Source: Triticum aestivum (lineage: Eukaryota; Streptophyta; Magnoliopsida; Poales; Poaceae). From it: 64,000 bases of DNA. This document shows, in pieces, positions 45,939-55,204 of this stretch; within the stretch, counting starts at the first letter, position 1; each line of letters starts with the position of its first letter. The translations under genes and the position numbers were made by a program. Under the pieces are notes generated by a model. The model worked only from the letters and a program-made list of their open reading frames with translations. It had not been told where the DNA came from and did no database searches. Location of the stretch: assembly GCF_018294505.1 (NCBI RefSeq), contig NC_057809.1, positions 140,094,979 to 140,158,978 on the forward strand. Direction: 5' to 3'.

Positions 45939-45962
45939 GATATATATATATATATATATATT
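45939..45962. repeat. (TA)n microsatellite
   Basis: An uninterrupted TATATATA run within the AT-rich 3' flank of the second CACTA gene. Near it (45793-45861) a short segment, GAAGGCACCAATTAG, is repeated. Confidence 0.8.
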
Positions 45963-46097
45963 ATGATCGGTTCTACTAGAAATTCTATTTATATATATGC
46001 ATAACATGTACAATATGTAGTATCGTAAAATACCAGCAAACGAAAAATAATTAAATGGAGAACACAAAATTAAATGAAAAGGAAATCATAAACCCAA

Positions 46098-46317
46098 CCC
46101 CCCCCCAACATTTTAATACCGGTTGGTAACACCAACCGGTACTAAAGGGCTCCCTGCCCCCAAAGCTGGCTCGTGCCACATGGTTTCCCTTTAGCACCGG
46201 TTCGTGCTGAACCGGTACTAAAGGGGGGGCCTTTAGTGCCTACATTTTAGCGCCGGTTACCAAACCGGCACTAAAGGGCCTTACGAACCGGTGCTATTGC
46301 CCGGTTATGCACTAGTG
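46098..46317 (+). repeat. CACTA right terminus and subterminal palindromes
   Basis: Three palindromes: ATACCGGTTGG...CCAACCGGTACTAAAGGG (46116-46149), AGCACCGGTTCG...GAACCGGTACTAAAGG (46192-46226) and AGCGCCGGTTACC...AACCGGCACTAAAGG (46250-46278). The end is GCACTAGTG at 46309-46317. The mirror arrangement of the left end confirms the element boundary. Confidence 0.8.
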
Positions 46318-46320
46318 AAT

Positions 46321-47738
46321 CTATCCCCCTAGGAGCATGCGCATAATACTTTGTTTCGATAACTAATAGATTTTTGCAATAAGTATGTGAGTTCTTTATG
46401 ACTAATGTTGAGTCCATGGATTATACGCACTCTCACCCTTCCACCATTGCTAGCCTCTCTAGTATCGCGCAACTTTTGCCAGTACCTTAAACCCACCATA
46501 TACCTTCCTCAAAATAGCCACCATACCTACCTATTATGGCATTTCCATAGCCATTCCGAGATATATTGCCATGCAACTTTCCACCATTCCGTTATTATGA
46601 CACGCTTCATCATTGTCATATTGCTTGCATGATCATGTAGTTGACATCGCATTTGTGGCAAAGCCACCATTCATAATTCTTCATACATGTCACTCATGCA
46701 TCATTGCACATCCCGGTACACCGCCGGAGGCATTAACATAGAGTCATATTTTGTTCTAAGTATTGAGTTGTAATTCTTGACTTGTAAGTAAATAAAGTGT
46801 GATGATTATCATTATTAGAGCATTGTCCCAGTGAGGAAAGGATGATGGAGACTATGATTCCCCCACAAGTCGGGATGAGACTCCGAACGAAAAAAAGAGA
46901 AAAGAGGCCAAAAAAAAGAAAGAAGGCCCAAATAAAAAAATGAGAGAAAAAGAGAGAACGGACAATGCTACTCTCCTTTTTCCACACTTGTGCTTCAAAG
47001 TAGCACCATGATCTTCATGATAGAGAGTCTCCTATGATGTCACTTTCATATACTAGTGGGAATTTTTCATTATAGAACTTGGCTTGTATATTCCAATGAT
47101 GGGCTTCCTCAAAATGCCCTAGGTCTTCATGAGCAAGCAAGTTGGATGCACACCCACTTAGTTTTTTTTGTTGAGCTTTCATATACTTATAGCTCTAGTG
47201 CATCCGTTGCATGGCAATCCCTACTCACTCACATTGATATATATTGATGGGCATCTCCATAGCCCGTTGATACGCCTAGTTGATGTGAGACTATCTTCTC
47301 CTTTTTTTTTCTCCACAACCACCATTCTATTCCACCATAGTGCTATATTGGCTCACGCTCATATATTGCGTGAAGATTGAAAAAGTTTGAGAACATCAAA
47401 AGTATGAAACAATTGCTTGGCTTGTCATCAGGGTTGTGCATGATTTAAATATTTTGTGTGGTGAAGATAGAGCATAGCCAGACTATATGATTTTTTAGGG
47501 ATAACTTTATTTGGCCATGTTATTTTGAGAAGACATAATTGCTTAGTTAGTATGCTTGAAGTATTATTATTTCTATGTCAATATTAAACTTTTATCTTGA
47601 ATCTTTCGGATCTGAACATTCATGCCACAATAAAGAAAAATTACATTGATAAATATGTTAGAAAGCATTCCACATCAAAAATTCTTCTTTTATCATTTAC
47701 CTACTCGACGACGAGCAGGAATTAAGCTTGGGGATGCT
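46321..47738 (+). other. Non-coding interior of the Sabrina-like element, right of the CACTA
   Basis: AT-rich, without a gene. It includes an A/G-only tract at about 46887-46958 (runs of GAAAAAAAGAGAAAAG) and a final GACGACGAGCAGG next to the PPT. Minus- and plus-strand frames here are short and unsupported. Confidence 0.7.
47721..47738 (+). promoter_or_regulatory. Polypurine tract of the Sabrina-like element
   Basis: ATTAAGCTTGGGGATGCT immediately precedes the 3' LTR. AAGCTTGGGGATGC also occurs three times in the interior (31055-32313). Confidence 0.7.
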
Positions 47739-49322
47739 TGATACGTCTCCAATGTATCTATAATTTTTGATTGATCCATGCTATTATATTATCTATTTTG
47801 GATGTTAATGGGCTTTATTTTACACTTTTATATCATTTTTGGGACTAACCTACTAATCGGAGGTCCAGCCCAAATTGTTGTTTTATTTGCCTATTTTAGG
47901 GTTTCGAAGAAAAGGAATATCAAACGAGTCCAAACGGAATGAAACCTTTGGGAACGTGATTTTCTCAACAAATGTGATCCAAGAGACTTGGAGTGGGCGT
48001 CAAGAAACGATCGAGGAGGGCACGAGGCAGGGGGCGCGCCTACCCCCCTGGGCGCGCCCTCCACCCTCATGGGCCCCCCGTTGCTCCACCGACGTACTTC
48101 TTCCTCCTATATATATCCACGTACCCCCAAACATCCAGGAGCACCAAGAAAACCTAATTCCACCGCCGCAAACTTCTGTACCTGAGAGATCCCATCTCGG
48201 GGCCTTTTTTGGAGCTCCGTCGGAGGGGGCATTGATCACGGAGGGCCTCTACATCAACTCCATGGCCTCTCTGGTGATGTGTGAGTAGTTTACTTCAGAC
48301 CAACGGGTCCATAGTTATTAGCTAGATGATTTCTTCTCTCTCTTTGGATCTCAATACAAAGTTCTCCTCGATTCTCTTGGAGATCTATTCGATGTAATCT
48401 TCTTTTGCGGTGTGTTTGTCGAGATCCGATGAATTGTGGGTTTATGATCCAGATTATCTTTGAACAATATTTGATTCTCCTCTGAATTCTTTATGTATGA
48501 TTGGTTTATCTTTGCAAGTCTCTTCGAATTATCAGTTTGGTTTGGCCTACTAGATTGATCTTTCTTGCAATGGGAGAAGTGCTTAGCTTTGGGTTCAATC
48601 TTGCGGTGTCCTTTCCCAGTGACAGCAGGGGTAGCAAGGCACGTATTGTATTGTTGCCATCGAGGATAAAAAGATGGGGTTTATATCATATTGCATGAGT
48701 TTATCCCTCTACATCATGTCATCTTCCTTAAAGCATTACTCTGTTCTTATGAACTTAATACTCTAGATGCATGCTGGATGGCGGTTGATGTGTGGAGTAA
48801 TAGTAGTAGATGCAGAATCGTTTCGGTCTACTTGTCTCGGACGTGATGCCTATATACATGATCATACCTAGATATTCTCATAACTATGCTCAATTCTATC
48901 AATTGCTCGACAGTAATTCGTTTACCCACCGTAATACTTATGCTCTTGAGAGAAGCCACTAGTGAAACCTATGGCCCCCGGGTCTATCTTCCATCATATT
49001 AATCTTCCAACACTTAGTTATTTCCTTTGCCATTTATTTTACTTTGCATCTTTATTTCTCTTTATCATAAAAATACCAAAAATATTATCTTATCATATCT
49101 ATCAGATCTCACTCTCATAAGTGACCGTGAAGGGCTTGACAACCCCTTTATCGCGTTGGTTGCGAGGTTCTTATTTGTTTATGTAGGTGCATGGGACTTG
49201 AGCATGATCTCCTACTGCATTGATACCTTGGTTCTCAAAAACTGAGGGAAATACTTACGCTACTTTGCTGCATCACCCTTTCCTCTTCAAGGGAAAACCA
49301 ACGCAGTGCTCAAGAGGTAGCA
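47739..49322 (+). repeat. 3' LTR of the Sabrina/WHAM-like element
   Basis: 1584 bp, TGATACGTCTCCAATG to CAAGAGGTAGCA. It is full length and colinear with 28917-30495. The open frame at 47875-48288 is a shadow also seen, altered, in the other LTR. Confidence 0.85.
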
Positions 49323-49989
49323 CTCTACTACACATGTCACACCAATCTCCCTTCCCTTATACTAGGTTTACATCATTAGTGGTCTCTCTACTCCACATAC
49401 ACACACTCCCTCTCACACACAAACGTGCGCACGAACACACACAGACACGCACAAACACCCATTAATCTGGATCCTCATCTCTCCCCATGTCCGCATGTGT
49501 ATCTCACACACTCACTCTCTAATTATGTATATGTGTCTCCATGTTACACAATACAAAGCCCCATGTACATGTCTCTCTCTATCCTCCACACACATAGACA
49601 CAAAGAATTTGTTATCATTGCCTCAGTCTCTAGACATATCACAACGAACACTATCTCTCTCTCTCTCTCTAGCAAACACGCTCAACAAGGGTTTCCCCGT
49701 GAATAACTTACCGTCTATTCATCAACAGTCGTGGCAGTACGGCGAACACAATACGTGAAAAATAATAAATCTACACATGCTTAGACCACCTAGTATGACT
49801 ACTAGGACTAGATCAAGCCAAAAGCATGCCACCGTCACCCCCTCCTTATCGGCGACGGGAAAACCTTTGTTTTACACAGTCGAGAAGTCATTGTGCTAAG
49901 GCCTCACATGCTGAGCCGTTGAATAGAATGTAGATGCTAGTTTACGGAAACAAGTATCAATAATACGTTTGTATCTCCATACTTATATT
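49323..49989. repeat. CT/CA-rich low-complexity host sequence
   Basis: Continuation of the tract at 28100-28916, with CACACA and CTCTCT runs to about 49680. The last 300 bases are mixed sequence without a gene. Confidence 0.7.
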
Positions 49990-50412
49990 TCTTCTCTTAT
50001 AAAAAACCGAGTTGGTGATGATGGTACGCGTGCCATCTTGCAATATAGACTGCCCGATCTATATCTGACAGATGGAAATTAAACTAAAAGATACCTGCAC
50101 CCCTCTCCACATTTGCAAACAAGGCCTTCCCTCGTTCATCCTTATCTCCAACAACCTCATTGTTGAGCAATTAAGAAAGGAAGCCTCTGGAACAAACTGG
50201 CCTGGCGGCCGCTGCCGGCGTCGTCAATCCCCATGCCTCCGCTTTGTCCGACCACCAATCACCACCACGCCCCACTCCTCTTCACCTTATCTCCTATTTC
50301 TCGAGATATCATTAGTTTTTACACATGGGATTACTCCCGCATGGGTCAATCACAACAAGTGTTTTATAAAAAATGCATCTTGACGTTCCGTGCAATGCAC
50401 GAATCTTGCTAG
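49990..50412 (+). mobile_element. Helitron-like non-autonomous element 1
   Basis: The 3' end has the Helitron layout: palindrome CGTGCAATGCACG (50389-50401), seven bases, then CTAG (50409-50412) followed by T. The 5' part, beginning TC near 49990, has GAGTTGGTGATGATGGTACG, a stretch shared with the next copy and familiar from grass Helitrons. There is no Rep/helicase gene, so it would depend on an autonomous partner. The exact 5' end is uncertain. Confidence 0.55.
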
Positions 50413-50415
50413 TAC

Positions 50416-50748
50416 TCCTACAGAAGACTAAGTTGGTGATGATGGTGTGTCTACCATCCATCATTTGTGACCATTAGATCTGCATCTAATGACTGTGAGG
50501 TAAGTTGTTGCCTTTTCTCACCAACATCCCACTTGTCTACCAATTTGCAGAAAAACCCATAATTAGTATCTTAAAACCAACCACATCCCTCCCTGACCTC
50601 ACCAAAATAGCCCAAGGAATATATTCTAATTGAAACATAATATATCTCTAGTGATATATGTATATCAAAATTAGAGTGTTTTGTATCAAGTTTGTGAATA
50701 AATATTATTCTAATTATGATTCGTTGCAACGCACATGAACATTGCTAG
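50416..50748 (+). mobile_element. Helitron-like non-autonomous element 2
   Basis: It follows element 1 almost directly. Near its start is AAGTTGGTGATGATGGTG (about 50430), homologous to element 1. The 3' end has palindrome CGTTGCAACG (50722-50731), 13 bases, then CTAG (50745-50748) and T. No terminal inverted repeats and no coding capacity. The 5' end is uncertain. Confidence 0.55.
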
Positions 50749-51031
50749 TATTTCCAACCATGCGTTTTTCCTAGTATTCCATAGTTTTGAGTTTTCCATC
50801 AAGATATTAGTCACTCATGGTTGATATTTACTTCCAATTATGTACACATATGCACTATGTAACTAGCCTTGCTTATTGGGTTCCAAAGCTTAACTTTCAC
50901 TCCCACTTACAATATGTAGAGTATTTAACAAAAAACTACCACTTTCAACTAGCCCAAGGAAGAATATATTGTACAAAGAATAGCAAAAACATACCCAAAA
51001 TTTCTTAATCGCCAAAAACTACTACCTAGTA

Positions 51032-51111
51032 CTCCCTCCGTCCAACAATGTAAGACATTTTTGCAAGCTAGTTTAGCTTGCAAAAACATCTTATATTATG
51101 GGACAGAGGGG
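51032..51111. mobile_element. Stowaway-like MITE, 80 bp
   Basis: CTCCCTCCGTCC at the left, preceded by TA (51030-51031), and GGGACAGAGGGG at the right. The inner arms TTTTGCAAGCTA and TAGCTTGCAAAA pair perfectly around TTT. The right terminal TA is lost. Confidence 0.75.
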
Positions 51112-51730
51112 CAACCAATTAGGTTAGTTTAAACCCATTTATGACAGGGTTGGCCCACACATCCATGCTGACGAGGCAGCTTAAACCAACACATTTTGTT
51201 TGACCGTTGACACGAGGGACCCACATCTGATGTTCTATCCTGTTATTGCCCCTCAAATCAATATTTTTCCTAAACATTACTTCAAACAGTATTGATGTGT
51301 GTTCGTCGGTGGCGCCGATGATGAGCGAGTTGGCCGCCGCTCCGCCGGACGGGCCGCACACCGTGCTGGCCTCCGCACGGGTTAGCAGGCTGGTCCGAGC
51401 GTGACTAACGAGCGAGCAAACCGCCGCGCCATCGTGCCAATCTAGCAAACCTTGCAGACAAGCAGCTGGACGGAGCTATCTTGGCTAGCTAGCGGCCGCG
51501 AGCGTCGGACGGAGCTGGCATCCGGGCTGCCGCAAGATGGGCTCTGAACCGTCGGTGGTTTTGACCTCGCCTTCTGCCAGCGGCGGTAGCTGCGTCCCAT
51601 GGCCGAGGATGACTTGGTGGACGGGCTGGAGGTAGGAGGTCACTCGGGGATTTTTGTGCAGACAGACATGTAGGTCCCACAAGTCATAACGCCGGGTCGA
51701 ATAGAAGGCGTTGACTTAATGGGCGACATA
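51112..51730. other. Host sequence with a GC-rich segment, no supported gene
   Basis: A GC-rich part at about 51300-51680 has open frames on the minus strand (51448-51119, 51682-51485), but they overlap in several frames and show no recognisable domain. It may be a decayed gene or promoter. Confidence 0.4.
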
Positions 51731-51851
51731 GGCCCTATTTGGATACTCTAAGTCAGAGGTTATAGTTAGATTCTAACCTTGAACTAACTCTAACCAAAGT
51801 GGTGTTTGGATGGCAGGGTTAGATTGACAACAAATGTATCCAAACAGGGCC
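51731..51851. mobile_element. Short TIR element (MITE), 121 bp
   Basis: GGCCCTATTTGGATA at the left end and TATCCAAACAGGGCC at the right end form 15-bp inverted repeats with one mismatch. The inner part (TTAGATTCTAACC and TAACCAAAG...GGGTTAGATT) also pairs partly. The terminus GGCCCTGTTTGGATA is widespread in grass MITEs of the hAT or Harbinger type. A clear TSD was not found. Confidence 0.65.
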
Positions 51852-51899
51852 ATGGGTTGAAACGTGCCTATAACGGCACTTTGTAGAGTAGTCGTTTCT

Positions 51900-52165
51900 T
51901 GGTAGGGCTGGTTGGTAAGAGCATGTACAATGGTTGATAAGGTAGTCTTATCTTAAGTCTGCCACGTATGCAAGTGGTAGTAGTTTCTTACCATTATTAG
52001 TGGTTTCTTGCATTATTAGGGGTTTCTTGTAAGGAACAATGTACTACTAGCGACAAAAGGCGATTCTAGGTTGTGTTGTACTCCAATGAGTACTACCAGT
52101 GGTCGCCGGAGTGTATACCTCATTTTGTGGGTTCGATCCCGGCTGAACGCACGTCAGCCTTTTTT
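51900..52165 (+). repeat. MITE relic and possible SINE tail
   Basis: Near 51919 GAGCATGTACAATGGTTGATAAG is a common grass MITE terminus. At 52128-52139 GGGTTCGATCCC matches the tRNA B box of RNA polymerase III promoters, followed within 30 bases by a T7 run that could end transcription. No convincing A box or cloverleaf was found, so it is not a tRNA gene. Confidence 0.35.
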
Positions 52166-53300
52166 TAAAATAGTAACTTTGCTGCGAGCCAATATTTTAC
52201 ACGGGTAGTTTGACTTTTGAAGTCAAACGGACGTGCGGTACCACAATCTGGGTGCACTGGATAGCCTGGCCACGTGAACGGGTTTTCCTTCCCAGCATCT
52301 CGTGGCTCGCGTGCTCGCCCTAGCCGCACCTTGCTTGTAGCTTCCTCATCAACTAGTAGCATATTTAAACTAGTGCCTCCCAATTAAGAGGAGCCGAAAA
52401 AGCCTGGCGGGGCATTGGGAACTGTGCATTATGGCTTTGTACGTAAAGTGCTCTACTACTACTCTGTAGCTTGTGGCGTTGCACGCATGGACTTCACTCC
52501 ATTATCGGCTCTACTATAAAAGAAATTCCTCTTGACGTGCTTTTTTTTAAACGGAGGCAAAAACTTTGCTTCATCTCATTCATAAAGAAGGAACTACTAA
52601 CAACGTTCGATGAGATCCATTACACCTCCACAAATGGAAGCGAAAAGCCTAGTCTCGTTGTATCAGATAACTCAAATGTTCTGCCCCGCAGTAACCGTCG
52701 CTGATAAACAGGCTGCTAGTGTGTGCATGAGAGGAGCGGCTGAGTAGGCCAGCTACGTGAGAGGAGCGGCTGAATAAAGCACCGAGAGTACCCACTAGGC
52801 CACTATGCAGGTGTACTTTCCCTGCATTGTTAGTAGAGCGATGGTTCTAGAGAACAGTAGTGCCCTCCACTTCCAACTGTAGCTCCTTGGCCCTGAGATT
52901 CAAGAGTTCAAAACTGGTGCACTATACTAGAAGTATAGTACATCGCACTACTAGTTGAGAAAGTAGTACTAGTACTACTACAGTACGAGTACGTACTCCT
53001 CCGTCACATAATGTAAGACGTTTTTTTCCACTAGTTGGCATGTACAAAAAATAGCAAAAACATACCCAAGCCAAAAACTACTAGCTAGTGCAAAAAAATT
53101 CTTACTAGTGCTATTATTTACAGTATAATGCAATCCCATAACGTCCCATCATTCTAGTACTAGTAGTAAATAATAGACTCACCCCTTCGCTAAGGAACGA
53201 TCTACAGTTGGAAGGGACGAGGCCCTGCGGTTACTACGCTCTTATCTCCTCCTCCCTAGTTCCCCTTCCCCCGAAGAGAAGGCAGTTCATCCCTGCTCCC
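52166..53300. other. Upstream region of the disrupted gene
   Basis: Mixed host sequence. Noted within it: a T8 run followed by AAACGGAGGCAAAAACTTTG near 52541-52570, like the poly(A) side of a minus-strand LINE-type insertion; a MITE half-end ACTCCTCCGTC near 52994; and a 45-base segment at 53041-53090 that duplicates 50970-51025. No promoter could be assigned confidently. Confidence 0.4.
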
Positions 53301-53798
53301 ATGGATTTGCCAGGCGGTTCTCCTCCTCGTCGGGGCTGGGAGACCTTGGACGACGATCCTCTGGGAGAAATCGCATGCTGCTCCGATGTCCTCACCGCCG
53401 CAAGACTCGATGCTTCCTGCACCAACTTTTTCAAGACGATGCTTAAAAAGGCTTGGGAAAAGGCCATGCTTGTTGGTCTTCCATGCGTCCACGAGGAGAA
53501 GGTTCTTCTATGGGACAATCCTTCGAACAGTCCACCGCTCCCTGGCCATGGTTGTACGTTGACTCAGCTAGAGTTGCCGGCGTTGAGAGGTAGTCGGATT
53601 TTGTCCGATGAGCAGGTTAGTAATGGAGTTTGATCATGTAGTACTTAGTTATTCCATTTCCATCCCGTAATTTCTCCGCTGCCCACCGTCTTATATATAG
53701 GTCTGGGTCGGTGCCAACGAAGATTGGCTTGCATACCTCTGGCCGGATACCACCATCATTTTGCACAACATCCACATCAGTGTGGCCGTTCCGGTAGA
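53301..53798 (+). pseudogene. Small host gene (F-box-like, uncertain) cut by an LTR element
   Basis: ATG at 53301. Exon 1 is 53301-53615 (105 codons), an 85-base intron has GT...TATAG borders, and exon 2 (53701-53798) is in phase and open. The N-terminus, MDLPGGSPPRRGWETLDDD followed by PLGEI and Leu/Ala/Arg/Cys spacing, loosely resembles an F-box, but this is not certain. Later parts (VWVGANEDWLAYLWPDTTII) are not recognised. The frame ends abruptly at the retroelement's LTR (53799). Codon choice is GC-rich, unlike the repeats around it, so this is a genuine host gene fragment. The rest should lie beyond the element, outside this window. The frame from 53208 starts at TTG. Confidence 0.6.
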
Positions 53799-55188
53799 TG
53801 ATAACCCACAAGTATAGGGGATCACAACAGTTTTCGAGGGTAGAGTAGTCAACCCAAATTTATTGATTCGACACAAGGGGAGCCAAAGAATATTCTCAAG
53901 TATTAGCAGCTGAGTTGGCAATTCAACCACACCTGGAAACTTAATATCTGCAGCAAGGTATTTAGTAGCAAAGTAATATGACAGTAGTGCTAATGGTAGC
54001 AAAAGGTAATGATAGCAAAAGTAATGTTTTTGGTATTTTGTAGTGATGATAGCAATAGCAATGGGAAAGTAAATAAGCGAAGAACAATATATGGAAAGCT
54101 CATAGGCAATGGGTCGATGATAGAGAATTATGCCAGATGCGGTTCATCATGTAACAGTCATAACCTAGGGTGACACAGAACTAGCTCCAATTCATCAATG
54201 TAATGTAGGCATGTATTCCGAATATAGTCATACGTGCTTATGGAAAAGAACTTGCATGACATCTTTTATCCTACCCTCCTATGGCAGCTGGGTCCTAACG
54301 GAAATTAAGGCCTCCTTTTAATAGAGTACCGGACCAAAGCATTAACACATAGTGAATAAATGAACTCCTCAAACTATGGTATCACCGGTAAGTATCCCGA
54401 TTATTGTCACTTCGGGGTTAATGGATCATAACACATAATAGGTGACTATAGACTTGCAAGATAGGATCAAGAACTCTCATATATTGATGAAAACATAATA
54501 GGTTCAGATCTGAAATCATGGCACTCGGGCCCTAGTGACAAGCATTAAGCATAGCAAAGTCATAGCAACATCAATCTCAGAACATAGTGGATACTAGGGA
54601 TCAAACCCTAACAAAACTAACTCGATTACATGATAAATCTCATCCAACCCATCACCGTCCAGCAAGCCTAAGTTGGAATTACTCATGCACGGTGGTGAGC
54701 ATCATGAAATTGGTGATGGAGGAAGGTTGATGATGACGATGGCGACGGATTCCCCTCTCCGGAGCCCTGAACGGACTCCAGATCAGCCTTCCCGAGAGGT
54801 TTTAGGGCTTGGCGGCAGCTCCGTATTGTAAAATGCGATGAATCCTTCTCTCTAATTTTTTTCTCTCCGAAACCAAATATATAGAGTTGGAGTCGAGGTC
54901 GGAGGAGCTCTAGGGGCCCACGAGGTTGGGGGGCACGCCCCCACCCTCGTGGCTAGGGTGTGGGCCCCCTGGTCTTCATCTTTTGCAAGGATTTTTTATT
55001 ATTTCCGAAAAGATATTCCATGAAGTTTCAGGTCATTCCGAGAACTTTTGTTTCTGCACATAAATAACACCATGGCAATTCTGCTGAAAACAATGGCAGT
55101 CCGGGTTAGTTCCATTCAAATCATGCAAGTTAGAGTCCAAAACAAGGGCAAAAGTGTTTGGAAAAGTAGATACGATGGAGACGTATCA
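53799..55188 (-). repeat. 3' LTR of the minus-strand Sabrina/WHAM-like element
   Basis: 1390 bp. It contains the palindromic GC-rich block GGGCCCACGAGGTTGGG...CCCACCCTCGTGG near 54916-54955, like that in the LTR at 28917. The right-hand neighbour, ACTCCCCCAAGCTTAA (55189-55204), is the PPT, reading TTAAGCTTGGGGGAGT on the minus strand. Confidence 0.8.
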
Positions 55189-55204
55189 ACTCCCCCAAGC
55201 TTAA

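Larger units (their letters stand above)
32937..46317 (+). mobile_element. CACTA (En/Spm) DNA transposon, 13.4 kb, carrying a nested solo LTR
   Basis: Starts CACTAGTAGAAAAAGGG and ends with the inverse GCACTAGTG. A 3-bp TSD, AAT, lies at 32934-32936 and 46318-46320. Palindromic subterminal repeats with ACCGGTACTAAAGG sit at both ends. Internal genes on the plus strand are a small coiled-coil membrane protein, a TNP2-type transposase, an arginine/proline-rich ORF and a Transposase_24/C48-protease gene. Removing the 1740-bp LTR and one TSD leaves about 11.6 kb. Grass CACTA families with this subterminal motif are abundant; the exact family was not determined. Confidence 0.9.
28917..49322 (+). 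mobile_element. Sabrina/WHAM-like gypsy element, non-autonomous, interrupted by CACTA
   Basis: LTRs at 28917-30495 and 47739-49322 share TGATACRTCTCCAA starts and CAAGAGGTAGCA ends. Flanks CGCTA (28912-28916) and CTCTA (49323-49327) match 4 of 5, a decayed TSD. Without the nested CACTA the element is about 7.0 kb. The interior has a PBS, one ORF with a hydrophobic C-terminus, long AT-rich sequence and a PPT, but no gag, RT or integrase. It must have moved using proteins from a relative. The family name is from memory of LTR sequence and tentative. Confidence 0.85.

Noticed and set aside
51119..51682. A host gene on the minus strand
   Set aside because: Overlapping GC-rich frames without splice sites or recognisable domains.
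52095..52165. A tRNA gene
   Set aside because: Only a B-box-like motif is present. No acceptor stem, anticodon arm or A box could be drawn.
53301..53420. Confident F-box domain call
   Set aside because: The hydrophobic spacing is only loosely like an F-box, so the function is left uncertain.
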